This document shows positions 34,106 to 42,135 of a stretch of 64,000 bases of DNA, piece after piece. The DNA is from [Ruminococcus] lactaris ATCC 29176 (GTDB lineage: Bacteria; Bacillota; Clostridia; Lachnospirales; Lachnospiraceae). The stretch is taken from the NCBI RefSeq assembly GCF_025152405.1, contig NZ_CP102292.1, positions 2,666,001 through 2,730,000 on the forward strand. Reading direction: 5' to 3'. The notes under the pieces were generated by a model that searched no databases, had not been told where the DNA came from, and saw only the letters and a list, made by a program, of their open reading frames with translations. The stretch's first letter is position 1. The number at the start of each line of letters is the position of its first letter. Made by a program: the position numbers and the translations under genes.

Positions 34106-34654
34106 TTAACATTTTTTGACAATTCTTGATCCGCCGAACACTTCGGACATGGGAATGGTGTCCAAAGCATCATCCAACGCAGAGACTTCGGACGGCGTCA
34201 GTACCACATCGGCTGCACCCGCATTTTCTCTCAACTGCTCCAACTTTCTTGTGCCGGGAATCGGTACGATCCAGGGCTTTTTGCAGAGCATCCACGCCAA
34301 AGAAAGCTGCGCTAGCGTGGCGTTTTTCTCCCTTGCCATATCTTGCGGCAGTGCCAGCAGTTTCTGATTCTGATCCATCGCCTCGGCTGTAAATTCCTCC
34401 AGTACAGGGAACAGTACCTCATGCCACCGGGCCATCATGGAACAACGGTTTTGAATTGCCATGACACCTGCCACTTCCTCTATGGGGACGTTCGGATCGG
34501 TTCGGGCTGTGTAGTCCTGGGGATTCTTGATCGACGCGCGCAGATCGCGGATCACGCCCCGCATCAGAGCCTCTGAAATATCATCGGATACGTTTTCCTC
34601 ATTGTGAAACGGTTCTGATTTATCATCTACATTATAAAAAAATCGAGACTCCAA
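34106..34654 (-). pseudogene. Chimera of iron-ADH fragment and aldo/keto reductase C-terminus
   Basis: Residues ~18-50 (NVSDDISEALMRGVIRDLRA, NPQDYTAR) come from an iron alcohol dehydrogenase like the one at 30780. From ~residue 62 on (GVMAIQNRCSMMARWHEVLF, LAWMLCKKPWIVPIPGTRKL, LTPSEVSALDDAL) the sequence is an AKR C-terminal half of a different AKR subgroup. The frame is open through the joint. Neither part is a complete catalytic domain, so a working enzyme is unlikely. Confidence 0.75.
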
Positions 34655-34668
34655 CAGAAGTCTCGATT
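34635..34668 (-). terminator. Terminator of the LysR gene
   Basis: Perfect 10-bp inverted repeat AATCGAGACT / AGTCTCGATT with 8-nt loop, then a T7 run on the minus strand; 43 nt past the LysR stop. Confidence 0.75.
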
Positions 34669-34710
34669 ACTTATGCAGTATAAACCCAAAAGTTAATACT
34701 AAATATTTCG

Positions 34711-35604
34711 TTATAATTCCATGACAGCAGGAATCGCCTGTAAGAATCGCTGCACAGTTTTTGATGGTTCGGGGGCGTGCAGAATTCCAAAGGGAATTGT
34801 ATAATTCCAATCTACAGGCAGAATTTTCAGCAACGGATGTACTGTTTTCCAGTTTTCTATGGCAATCAAAATGTCGTTGCTGTTTTCACACCGGTTGAAT
34901 ATTTCCAGACTATAAAAATCAAAGTCAACAATATGAATGTTGTAGTGATTGGTCCAAAGGTCATCCCTTAAAAGGTCAATGTAATGGCTCCAGCCACGGT
35001 GCATCAACAATAAGTTTTCCCCATACAAATCCTGTATCGTCAAACGCTTTTTCTTCGCTAACCGATGGTTGACCGATACAGCACAGCACAGCGGCACCCT
35101 GCAAAGCTCAGTTCCGGAACACTGCCGGTAATTCAGCATGCTCTCGTCAAAGATACCAGCGATCACATCAATATTTTTTCCGAGATTTTTGAGAATCTCA
35201 CGGGCATTTTCCGGTGTATTTTCAAACGGAATCATCTGAAACTTTATATCTGGACAATACTCCTGAAACTTTGGCCATAAGTCCACCATGTTTTGGACTG
35301 GGGTCATTGGGGAGGTGCCGATGCGGATCACATTTTCTTCCTTTTGCATCGCCGCTCTGGCACGTTCAACAGATTCCCTGCAATACCCAATGACATATTT
35401 CGCATCCTGATAGAGTGATTTTCCTGCTTCCGTCAATTTCAGGCCACGGTGGGTCCGAACAAATAAAGTCAAACCTAACTGTGCTTCTAACAGATTGATC
35501 TGCTTAATAACAGCGGGTGGGGAAATGAATAATTCTTCTGCCGCTTTATTAAAACTCCCTGCGTCCGCAACACGGATAAAAGTTTCAAGCTGGGGGTTGT
35601 ACAT
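34711..35604 (-). CDS. LysR family transcriptional regulator
   Basis: 297 aa from the ATG at 35604 (MYNPQLETFIRVADAGSFNK), following AAAGGGCGG. N-terminal winged helix AAEELFISPPAVIKQINLLE, then the effector-binding domain (~90-290) with VIRIGTSPMTPVQNM at its start. It is the only regulator of the redox island and lies at its promoter-proximal end, so it is the likely activator. The terminator behind it implies it is transcribed apart from the enzymes. Confidence 0.88.
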   Translation of the reverse strand: MYNPQLETFIRVADAGSFNKAAEELFISPPAVIKQINLLEAQLGLTLFVRTHRGLKLTEAGKSLYQDAKYVIGYCRESVERARAAMQKEENVIRIGTSPMTPVQNMVDLWPKFQEYCPDIKFQMIPFENTPENAREILKNLGKNIDVIAGIFDESMLNYRQCSGTELCRVPLCCAVSVNHRLAKKKRLTIQDLYGENLLLMHRGWSHYIDLLRDDLWTNHYNIHIVDFDFYSLEIFNRCENSNDILIAIENWKTVHPLLKILPVDWNYTIPFGILHAPEPSKTVQRFLQAIPAVMEL

Positions 35605-35779
35605 GAGAATCACCGCCCTTTCTGCGTAAATCATTTGGTTTTGTTGCCGTTTTCGGAATCATCCACGAACGGCCAAACCGCTGCACACCTTCAATTCGGC
35701 CTTCTTCACATAACTTTTGCACCCAGCGCTCAGACAAATTCCACCGCTTCGCAGCTTCTTTTACTGACATTATATCCAT
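35585..35779 (-). CDS. Small excisionase-like HTH protein
   Basis: 64 aa: MSVKEAAKRWNLSERWVQKL followed by RIEGVQRFGRSWMIPKTATK, a MerR/excisionase-type helix-turn-helix with wing. GGAGG lies 8 nt before the ATG. The 3' end overlaps the LysR start by 20 nt. Small HTH genes of this type are common in mobile elements of gut Firmicutes; the role may be regulatory or a relic of excision control. Confidence 0.7.
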   Translation of the reverse strand: MDIMSVKEAAKRWNLSERWVQKLCEEGRIEGVQRFGRSWMIPKTATKPNDLRRKGGDSHVQPPA

Positions 35780-36135
35780 CTTCCAACCTCCGTGAAGTTA
35801 ATGCGTTTATCCGAAGTGTACAATCATATTATATTCATGCGCTTATAACGCATCAAGATATTTTTTCCGAAATTTTTGTGAACAGCTTTAGAAAAAGCAG
35901 GAAATATTTGTGGAGAGACAAATTGGCAAGCAGTGTAAACCTGTACAGGTTCACTCATTTTCTCGATTTTCCCCTTCGGTGCAATCTTCGCAAATTTGCT
36001 TGTTGAGGGAGCATCCCCAATTCCCTTTGAACGGTATCTGCGATACCGGCTACTCGTTCATACTGAACGTTTTCCTGAAGAAGAAAAAACTGGACTACCA
36101 TTTGGCATCCAGGTTAAAATCGTAATTTCTTTGGG
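35780..36135. other. Stretch without a recognised gene
   Basis: The plus frame from 35996 reads MLVEGASPIPFERYLRYRLL and continues to about 36120, which looks protein-like, but there is no ribosome site and I cannot assign it. It may be a scrap of a mobile-element gene. Confidence 0.3.
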
Positions 36136-36375
36136 TTATTCTTTCTTCTCGATCCAGCCAATAAAGATACTGACCTTTTCAAGATCTTCCTCATTCATGG
36201 TTCTCAGCTTCTCGCACAATTCACGATACGGGGTATTCGCATCATCCAGTGGGGCGAAAAATTCTGCCGGTGTCATATCAAAATACGAGATGATATTGAA
36301 CAGTTCCCTGAGAGACGGCAAGGCTGCTCCGCTGGTTATTCCACGAATGTATGAGCCACTCTTATCCAAATCCAA
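36136..36375 (-). pseudogene. XRE-type regulator, N-terminally truncated
   Basis: 79 residues: MDLDKSGSYIRGITSGAALP then LFNIISYFDMTPAEFFAPLD. This is the second half of an HTH_3 domain (recognition helix GKSGSYIRGITSG-like) plus its tail; the first two helices are missing and upstream sequence does not restore them. No ribosome site. Likely inactive. Confidence 0.6.
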
Positions 36376-36411
36376 GGCTTATCTTTTGATAAAGGAGTGA
36401 AATTAATAAGA

Positions 36412-36510
36412 ATGATTATTATTATCCTATCAATCATATTACTACTACTTCTACTTACTTTTTTCCTCTATATTCAAAAGAAAAAAGTGATGTCGCACTA
36501 TTTTATGTGA
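36412..36510 (+). CDS. Tiny single-span membrane peptide
   Basis: 32 aa: MIIIILSIILLLLLLTFFLY then a basic tail QKKKVMSHYFM. AAAGGAG lies 14 nt upstream (long); an in-frame GTG at 36397 overlaps it. A short Leu/Ile helix with a lysine stop could be a real membrane peptide, for example a type I toxin-like or regulatory one, or chance. It lies 67 nt before the thioredoxin fusion gene. Confidence 0.35.
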   Translation: MIIIILSIILLLLLLTFFLYIQKKKVMSHYFM

Positions 36511-36577
36511 TATCATCACCGAAATGTTATTTTAAATTGGCTATACTATAATCAAGCAAAGGAAAGGAGCTGGCAAT

Positions 36578-37843
36578 ATGGAAGTTATCAATATTAATAG
36601 AAATCAATTTGAAGAAATGGTGCATAGCGGAAAGACTGTTCTGGTGGAGTTTTCAGCCCCTTGGTGCGTATATTGCCGCCGTCTGGCTCCATCATTGGAA
36701 AGCGTTGCTGAGGAATATAAGGATACACTGGTATTCACTGCTGTCAACATTGATGATGAACCGGAATTGGCTGAGACCGAGGCTATTGAAGTTGTCCCTA
36801 CTCTGCTGATCTATCATAGCGGACAGACTCTTGGCTCTATCGTCGCTCCAGAATCCAGAGCGCAGCTGGTGGCTTTTATTGAGGAAACCTTACAGCACCG
36901 GACTCAGGAAGTAAATAATGCGCAGCATATCTATGACATGATCGTTGTAGGTGGCGGTCCCGGCGGGTATACCGCAGCCCTTTATGCTGCAAGAGCAGGA
37001 ATGGACACCGTGGTTTTAGAAAAGCTGTCTGCCGGTGGGCAGATGGCTCTGACCGAGCAAATCGACAACTATCCCGGCTTCGAGGATGGCATCGACGGTT
37101 TCTCCCTGGGAGAAAAAATGAAGCGAGGAACGGAGCGGTTTGGTGTGGAAACCAAGCTGACTGAGGTGCTGTCTCTGGAACTGTCGGGTTCTGTAAAGAA
37201 AGCTGTGACCAGCGAAGGCGCTATGTACGCAAAATCCATCGTATTGGCTACAGGAGCCGGTCCCAGAGAGCTGGGTGTTGATGGGGAACAGGCGTTAATC
37301 GGTAAAGGTGTCCATTACTGTGCAGCCTGTGACGGAATGTTCTATCGGAACAAAACGGTTGTCATCGCAGGAGGTGGCAATACCGCTGCGGCGGATGCGC
37401 TGATTCTCTCCCGTATCTGCAAAAAGGTCATCGTCGTTCACCGCAGCGGCACCCTAAAAGCAACAAAGATCTACCATGAACCTTTGATGAAAACAGAAAA
37501 TGTAGAATTTCTCTGGGACAGTAAGATTATAGCTCTGCTCCATAACGAAAAGCTGACCGGTATCCAGATTAGGAACGTGAAAACTGGAGAAGAAAGTACC
37601 CTTGCTTGCGATGGTGTATTTGTAAGCGTGGGAAGAAAGCCTTCCACCGAATTGATGAAAGATCAGATTGAGATTGATCCGGCTGGATACATTATTGCAG
37701 ATGAGAGTACCCGCACCAACATCCCCGGTGTGTTCGCCGTTGGGGATGTCCGCACAAAGGCATTACGGCAGGTCGTAACTGCTGTAGCCGATGGGGCAAC
37801 TGCTGTTCACTATGCAGAGGAATATTTAGCAGGAGAAATGTGA
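36578..37843 (+). CDS. Thioredoxin-thioredoxin reductase fusion
   Basis: 421 aa in two parts. Residues ~1-105 are a thioredoxin with active site APWCVYCRRLAP. Residues ~118-420 are a low-molecular-weight thioredoxin reductase: FAD site VVGGGPGGYTAALYAARAG, redox pair HYCAACDGMFYR, NADPH site IAGGGNTAAADA and closing FAVGDVRTKALRQV. NADPH electrons go through FAD and the CAAC pair to the fused thioredoxin. Order Trx-TrxR is the reverse of the well-known TrxR-Trx fusion of Mycobacterium leprae. GGAGCTGGC precedes the ATG. It is followed by a DUF6132 gene one base later. Confidence 0.92.
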   Translation: MEVININRNQFEEMVHSGKTVLVEFSAPWCVYCRRLAPSLESVAEEYKDTLVFTAVNIDDEPELAETEAIEVVPTLLIYHSGQTLGSIVAPESRAQLVAFIEETLQHRTQEVNNAQHIYDMIVVGGGPGGYTAALYAARAGMDTVVLEKLSAGGQMALTEQIDNYPGFEDGIDGFSLGEKMKRGTERFGVETKLTEVLSLELSGSVKKAVTSEGAMYAKSIVLATGAGPRELGVDGEQALIGKGVHYCAACDGMFYRNKTVVIAGGGNTAAADALILSRICKKVIVVHRSGTLKATKIYHEPLMKTENVEFLWDSKIIALLHNEKLTGIQIRNVKTGEESTLACDGVFVSVGRKPSTELMKDQIEIDPAGYIIADESTRTNIPGVFAVGDVRTKALRQVVTAVADGATAVHYAEEYLAGEM

Positions 37844-37844
37844 G

Positions 37845-38060
37845 ATGAAAGAAAAAATTAAGAACTGGCTGAAGCCAGTTCTTTTTACCGCAGGCGGCGC
37901 ATTAGTTGGCCTTGCATATTACTACTTTGTGAGATGCCCCACTGGAGCTTGTCCGCTGACTTCTAACCCGTTCATCACGATGGCCTATATGGGCTTTATC
38001 GGCTGGCTGTTGTCCGGTATTTTCGGAAAGGGGTGCAGCGGTTCATGCAATACGCAGTAG
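37845..38060 (+). CDS. DUF6132 family small membrane protein
   Basis: 71 aa with two membrane segments (about 12-30 and 42-60) and four or five cysteines: RCPTGACPLTSNP and GKGCSGSCNTQ. The cysteine pairs near the membrane and the overlap with the thioredoxin fusion (start 1 nt after its stop) suggest a thiol-exchange partner or rhodanese-like sulfur carrier. Family function unknown. Confidence 0.7.
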   Translation: MKEKIKNWLKPVLFTAGGALVGLAYYYFVRCPTGACPLTSNPFITMAYMGFIGWLLSGIFGKGCSGSCNTQ

Positions 38061-38410
38061 CTTGGGATAAACAGTTCTTTTCTGGCGCTCCCGATACGGC
38101 TTCGGTGTAATAATGGACAGCCCGTGTTCCAGGCAAACCATATCACTGAGTCTTTGCACCGCCAGACCGGAAAGAAAGAAGTTTTTGAATTTCCGTGTGG
38201 CATCCAGCGAGGTCGAATTATAAATAATATGGTTGTGAATGTGGGGAAAGCAGAAATTCCTCATCTGCTGTCTTTGGATCACACTCATAGGAACTGATAA
38301 ATTCGCTATCATTGGTTTTTGCGGCATTTTGTGAGTAGTCTGTTCTGTCTGCCAAACATTGAGCGACCGTCTTTCCCTTATTCACATGAAGTGCAATCAA
38401 TCGTGTCGCT

Positions 38411-39773
38411 TATAATGGTCTCATAAATTAAGACACTTTTTCGGACAAATATTAATGAATCTGATATACTAAAATCAGTATGAAAGTGAGGATTCATCAT
38501 TATGTCCAGACAAAGAAGAAACTTTAGTGCCAAATTTAAATCAGACCTGGTAATTGAGCTGCTTAAGGGCGAGAAAGATCTCAACACCCTTGCAACCGAG
38601 AATAACATCCAACCAAATCTGCTCCGCAATTGGAAGAAAGAATTCCTTAACAATGCCTCTGCAGTATTCGATGACAAGCGTGAAGAAAACCTCAAAGACA
38701 AGCTTGCTGAAGAACGCAAGGAAAAGGCGGAGTATGCGAAAAAGGTTGGTCAGTTAACCATGCAGGTTGACTGGCTCAAAAAAAATCTGAAGAAATTTGT
38801 GGACCTGACTACGAGAGTAAGTTTAGTCCAAAACCTTTTGACTACTAAAGAAATCCCGGCATCTGTAGGAGCAAAACTGCTTGATATCAACCGTACAAGC
38901 ATCTATTACAAGACTTCACCTGTATCAGACGAAGAACTGGCTTGTAAAGAGATTATCGACCATCTTCATACGGATAATCCAACCTGGGGTGCAAGGCAAA
39001 TGTCTGCACAACTCAAAAACAGAGGTTATCATGTTGGGCGTCGTAAAGCACGCCGCTATATGAATGAGATGGATATTTACCCAATCTATCCTAAGATGAA
39101 TCTTTCCAAGCGGATGCAACAGGCAAAGGTATGTCCTTATCTTCTTCGAAATGTCGTCATAGATGCACCAAATCAGGCGTGGTCTATTGACATTACATAT
39201 ATTCCAATCAGACACGGATTTCTGTATCTGACAGCTGTAATCGACTGGTACAGCCGTTGTATCGTAGGCTGGGAAGTCGATGATACCCTTGATACCAGAA
39301 TGGTTATCAATGTTCTAAAAAAAGCATTTGCTGTGTCAAAACCACAGATTTTGAACTCTGATCAGGGTTGTCAGTTCACAAGTCAGAAATACATTGAATT
39401 TGTAAAAGAAAACGGTATCCGTCAGAGTATGGATGGAAAAAGCCGTTGGGCTGACAACATCATGATTGAGCGATGGTTCCGCAGCTTCAAGTATGAAGAA
39501 GCTTATCTGACGCTGTATAACAACATCAAGGAAGCCAGAGTTGCTATTGGACGATATGTCTACACCTATAACTTTGAAAGATGCCATTCTGCCCTTGATT
39601 ACAAAACACCGGCTGAATGCTACTACCCGGCAATGCTTTTGTCGTATGCAGCTTAATGCATATATGGATCTGGGGAGTGTTCCACTATCCTCCCCATGTT
39701 CCTTGTTACTTATCAACCATATCAGTTCATTATAAAAATCTTAGATTTTTGTCTTGACAACTGAGCCACTATA
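38411..39773 (+). mobile_element. IS3-family insertion sequence with 3-bp target duplication
   Basis: Ends TATAATGGTCTC (38411) and, on the minus strand, TATAGTGGCTC (from 39773) are imperfect inverted repeats that stay similar for ~26 bp (both reach AAGACA). GCT occurs just outside both ends (38408-38410, 39774-39776) as target duplication. Removing 1363 bp plus one GCT rebuilds ATGGCAGCGACACGATTG, the intact start of the relaxase. Confidence 0.8.
38502..39656 (+). CDS. IS3-family transposase, single reading frame
   Basis: 384 aa. Residues ~1-100 are the OrfA part: HTH (RNFSAKFKSDLVIELLKGEK, NNIQPNLLRNWKKEF) and a leucine-zipper coiled coil. The rest is OrfB with HTH_21 and the rve core: IDITYIPIRHGFLYL (Asp), NSDQGCQFTS (Asp) and WADNIMIERWFRSFK (Glu). 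Most IS3 elements split OrfA/OrfB by a -1 frameshift; here an A8 run at about 38779 lies at the usual slip site but the frames are already fused. Confidence 0.88.
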   Translation: MSRQRRNFSAKFKSDLVIELLKGEKDLNTLATENNIQPNLLRNWKKEFLNNASAVFDDKREENLKDKLAEERKEKAEYAKKVGQLTMQVDWLKKNLKKFVDLTTRVSLVQNLLTTKEIPASVGAKLLDINRTSIYYKTSPVSDEELACKEIIDHLHTDNPTWGARQMSAQLKNRGYHVGRRKARRYMNEMDIYPIYPKMNLSKRMQQAKVCPYLLRNVVIDAPNQAWSIDITYIPIRHGFLYLTAVIDWYSRCIVGWEVDDTLDTRMVINVLKKAFAVSKPQILNSDQGCQFTSQKYIEFVKENGIRQSMDGKSRWADNIMIERWFRSFKYEEAYLTLYNNIKEARVAIGRYVYTYNFERCHSALDYKTPAECYYPAMLLSYAA

Positions 39774-39800
39774 GCTGCCATTCCCATCACTTCCTTCCCA

Positions 39801-39830
39801 AAAAGAAAAAGCCACCGGTCGGTGACTTTT
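39801..39830 (-). terminator. Terminator of the hemerythrin transcript
   Basis: AGTCACCG / CGGTGGCT stem (one mismatch, 2-nt loop) followed by TTTTTCTTTTT on the minus strand, 39 nt past the hemerythrin stop. Confidence 0.6.
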
Positions 39831-39868
39831 GTCTAAATTCTCTGAGGGAACACCTTCCCTGTTTTATT

Positions 39869-40303
39869 TTAGTATCGTTTTGGATTTTCTCTCATAAAGA
39901 TAAATTCTGCTACAGAGCAGTCATATGTTTTAATGTGTCCAAACAGCCAGTCAATCACATTCTTCTGTACAAGTTCACTGAACCGATCAGTTGGTCCTTC
40001 ATAATCCTGAAGGTATTCATGCAGTTCCTGAATTGTCTTTTTAAACTCTTCATGTTTTTCATGATGGTTTTCACGCTCTGGATAACCGGATTTTTCCTGA
40101 AGCTTTTCCTCTTCTTTGAAATGAAAGTCAGTATATTCATCCAGATAATCCAGCATTTTGATTGCTTTTACTTTGCTGTTGCCATTTTGACAGGCAGTTA
40201 CAAAGTTCTGGATACGGTCGATCAATTCTTTATGCTGGGTATCAATTGTTTCATTTCCTGTTACTAAATTGTCATCAAAGGTAATATTTAAATCGTAAGT
40301 CAT
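39869..40303 (-). CDS. Bacteriohemerythrin
   Basis: 144 aa from the ATG at 40303 (MTYDLNITFDDNLVTGNETI), since the longer frame runs back through the rubredoxin region. Di-iron ligands in order: His in TIDTQHKELIDRI, His and Glu in YTDFHFKEEEKL, two His in NHHEKHEEF, His and Asp in LFGHIKTYDCSVAEF. It binds oxygen or nitric oxide. Encoded directly after rubredoxin in the same direction, a pair found in anaerobes for oxygen or NO detoxification. Confidence 0.9.
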   Translation of the reverse strand: MTYDLNITFDDNLVTGNETIDTQHKELIDRIQNFVTACQNGNSKVKAIKMLDYLDEYTDFHFKEEEKLQEKSGYPERENHHEKHEEFKKTIQELHEYLQDYEGPTDRFSELVQKNVIDWLFGHIKTYDCSVAEFIFMRENPKRY

Positions 40304-40380
40304 AATCTGGTCTCCATTTCTTTTTATATGTTCTCTTGGGATTTTTTTGTGTCTGTCAGTTTCACACCTGCATTTTCTGC

Positions 40381-40545
40381 TTAGTCTTCTACAGGAACAA
40401 AAACATCTTTTCCTAATCCACAGATCGGGCATACCCAGTCATCTGGAATATCCTCAAATGCAGTTCCTGGAGCGATACCTCCGTCTGGATCGCCTACTGC
40501 CGGATCATAAATATAGCCACATGGTTCACATTCATATTTTTTCAT
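40381..40545 (-). CDS. Rubredoxin
   Basis: 54 aa: [20 protein letters not shown] then [20 protein letters not shown]. Two C-x-x-C pairs bind one iron. AAGGAG precedes the ATG. It carries single electrons, here most likely to the hemerythrin encoded 77 nt downstream or to an oxygen-reducing partner elsewhere. Normal length for the family. Confidence 0.95.
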   Translation of the reverse strand: MKKYECEPCGYIYDPAVGDPDGGIAPGTAFEDIPDDWVCPICGLGKDVFVPVED

Positions 40546-40785
40546 AGTTATTTTCTCCTTTTCAATGTTGATTCATTTTGTTAATAGATTCCTACTGAAT
40601 TTTTCAGTATTTTGTTGCTTTTTTATGTATGTTTATATTATACATGATACTTTCTATTTTGTCAATAACAGTAATTGTTATTATTTTATGTTATGTATTT
40701 TAAATTCAGTAATATCTGACTAAAATGTTACGAAAAAGACTGGTTCTACACTATTTCTGAAAATCTGGCAGTGCATTGCTCTTTC

Positions 40786-40960
40786 TCATGTAGCATCATT
40801 CATTATCCTATAGTCGGTGATGAACCATTCTTCATATGGATGGCCGAAATCATCTTTGGAGCCGATCCCGATCCGTTCAAATACTTTTTGCAGTTCTTCT
40901 GCTGTTGTCGGGAACTTTACCCATTCACCGACCAGTGCACCCTCGTTGTATTTCAGATCG
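40786..40960 (-). pseudogene. ArdA-like antirestriction protein, fragment
   Basis: Reads LKYNEGALVGEWVKFPTTAE and LQKVFERIGIGSKDDFGHPY, EEWFITDY, the N-terminal region of the ArdA antirestriction family (a DNA mimic) of Firmicutes conjugative transposons. It stops soon after, so the C-terminal two thirds are missing. Upstream codons to 41001 run into a terminator and are not native. Marks a lost conjugative element. Confidence 0.6.
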
Positions 40961-40978
40961 TCATCTGGTTTTGGACAA

Positions 40979-41024
40979 CAAAAAAGCGCCATACTCATCA
41001 CCGGTACGGCAATGAGCTGACGCT
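40979..41024 (-). terminator. Terminator with T tract
   Basis: AGCGTCAGCTCAT...ATGAGTATGGCGCT imperfect stem followed by TTTTTTG on the minus strand. It interrupts the ArdA fragment's upstream region. Confidence 0.5.
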
Positions 41025-41143
41025 ATATTTTGAATCCATATTCTTTTGCAAAAGAAAACAAACGAGAGATTGTTGTTGTGTTTTATGTCTCATTTGTCTA
41101 TGATAATATTATCACACTGTAAAACAGAAAAAAAGATTTTTAT

Positions 41144-41191
41144 GGTTAGTGCTTGGTTAGTTTTTGGTTATGGATGGTCAGTTTTTGGTTA
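41144..41191 (+). repeat. Direct repeats GGTTAGTTTTTGGTTA
   Basis: 16-bp copies at 41155-41170 and 41176-41191 (15/16 match, period 21), with a partial GGTTAGT at 41144. The 21-bp spacing puts copies on the same helix face, as in iterons or integrase arm sites. The rest of 41025-41373 holds no gene. Confidence 0.55.
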
Positions 41192-41247
41192 GGATGAACT
41201 CCATTAAGCAATTTTGAAGCTAACATTAAAATATGATAGTAAGTAGA

Positions 41248-41260
41248 CAAATCGGAAGTT
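41248..41260 (-). repeat. Boundary motif copy 5 (AACTTCCGATTTG)
   Basis: Minus-strand copy upstream of the lipoprotein gene, matching copy 1 at 12 of 13 positions. Confidence 0.45.
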
Positions 41261-41373
41261 GCAAAAGAGAATAATGAGAATTACTTAACTGATGAGGAAC
41301 AGCACAAAATCATAATTAAGGATTATGATATGTTGTTTGAATACAGAGAATAGCAAAAAACGGAGGAAAAATC

Positions 41374-42000
41374 ATGAAAAAACGCACTCTTACTGTACTA
41401 GTTGTTGTGTTAGTATGCACATTCTTGACGGCGTGTAGTAAAGAAATAGACGCTGTGACGGAATCTGTAAACGAAAAGGAAAGTAGTGTAATAAAGAACC
41501 CTACAGTTTTAGAAGATACAATAGAAATTGTTTTTCCAGAACAGTTTGAAGGATTGTCTGGGTATGATGAAAAAGCACTAGTTGACTATCTTAAAGAAAA
41601 CAGTGACGGAAATTATCAGAAAATCGAATGTATTGACGGACAAGTTAATATGGTTGCTACTCAGGAAGAAATTGAGTATTGGAAAGGATATGTTGAAAAA
41701 CATATAGATGATCAAAAGGCAGTATTAACAGGTATCAATCAGAAGTATGATATGTGTTGTAATGATTCATATAACACTATTAATATGTACTATGATCAAG
41801 AACTTTCATTTAAAAAAGCTTTTTCATGCGTTGGAAAAACAGCTATATATTGTGCCATGTATCAGATATTAGATGGCAATCCTGATTATTCAATTTATCT
41901 AAATATTTATAATGTCGATACAGGGAAATTAGTAGTTGGCGGAAATCTAATGAATGAAGAAGTTTCATATACAGATGAGGACTGGGAAAAAACTTTCTAG
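41374..42000 (+). CDS. Hypothetical lipoprotein
   Basis: 208 aa. Signal MKKRTLTVLVVVLVCTFLTA ends in lipobox LTAC at ~residue 21. The remaining domain has no motif I know (YDEKALVDYLKENSDGNYQK; CCNDSYNTINMYYDQ). GGAGGAAAAATC precedes the ATG. It is the only gene between boundary motifs 5 and 6. Surface protein of unknown role. Confidence 0.65.
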   Translation: MKKRTLTVLVVVLVCTFLTACSKEIDAVTESVNEKESSVIKNPTVLEDTIEIVFPEQFEGLSGYDEKALVDYLKENSDGNYQKIECIDGQVNMVATQEEIEYWKGYVEKHIDDQKAVLTGINQKYDMCCNDSYNTINMYYDQELSFKKAFSCVGKTAIYCAMYQILDGNPDYSIYLNIYNVDTGKLVVGGNLMNEEVSYTDEDWEKTF

Positions 42001-42085
42001 AGAAAAGAAAAATTTTATGCTTTGTAATAAGATGGATTTCTATTAGAATGACAATCTGGTATGATATATTACTCTGACAGGCTAT

Positions 42086-42098
42086 AACTTCCAATTTA
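42086..42098 (+). repeat. Boundary motif copy 6 (AACTTCCAATTTA)
   Basis: Lies 86 nt after the lipoprotein stop and 38 nt before the next gene. A near repeat AAATTGAAATTTGAGGAG follows. Confidence 0.45.
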
Positions 42099-42135
42099 CA
42101 GAATCAAGAAAATTGAAATTTGAGGAGATTGTTGC

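Larger units (their letters stand above)
38043..39781 (-). pseudogene. Relaxase/mobilization nuclease gene, split by an IS and internally deleted
   Basis: Reading on the minus strand, ATGGCAGC at 39781-39774 (after GGAAGGAAG) is the start; the IS3-family element follows; the frame resumes AGCGACACGATTG at 38410. It gives TRLIALHVNKGKTVAQCLAD, SSYECDPKTADEEFLLS, then after a deletion with frame change HIHNHIIYNSTSLDATRKF, FFLSGLAVQRLSDMVCLEHG and a stop at 38043. These are the conserved parts of a MobA/VirD2-like relaxase (HIHNH metal motif). The gene is dead. It marks a second, lost mobilizable element. Confidence 0.75.

Noticed and set aside
38411-39773. Programmed frameshift in the IS3-family transposase at the A8 run
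   Set aside because: Both parts are already in one open frame, so no frameshift is needed to make the full protein.
40961-41001. N-terminal residues of the ArdA fragment from an ATG at 41001
   Set aside because: These codons are the arm and T tract of a terminator, so they are not native protein.
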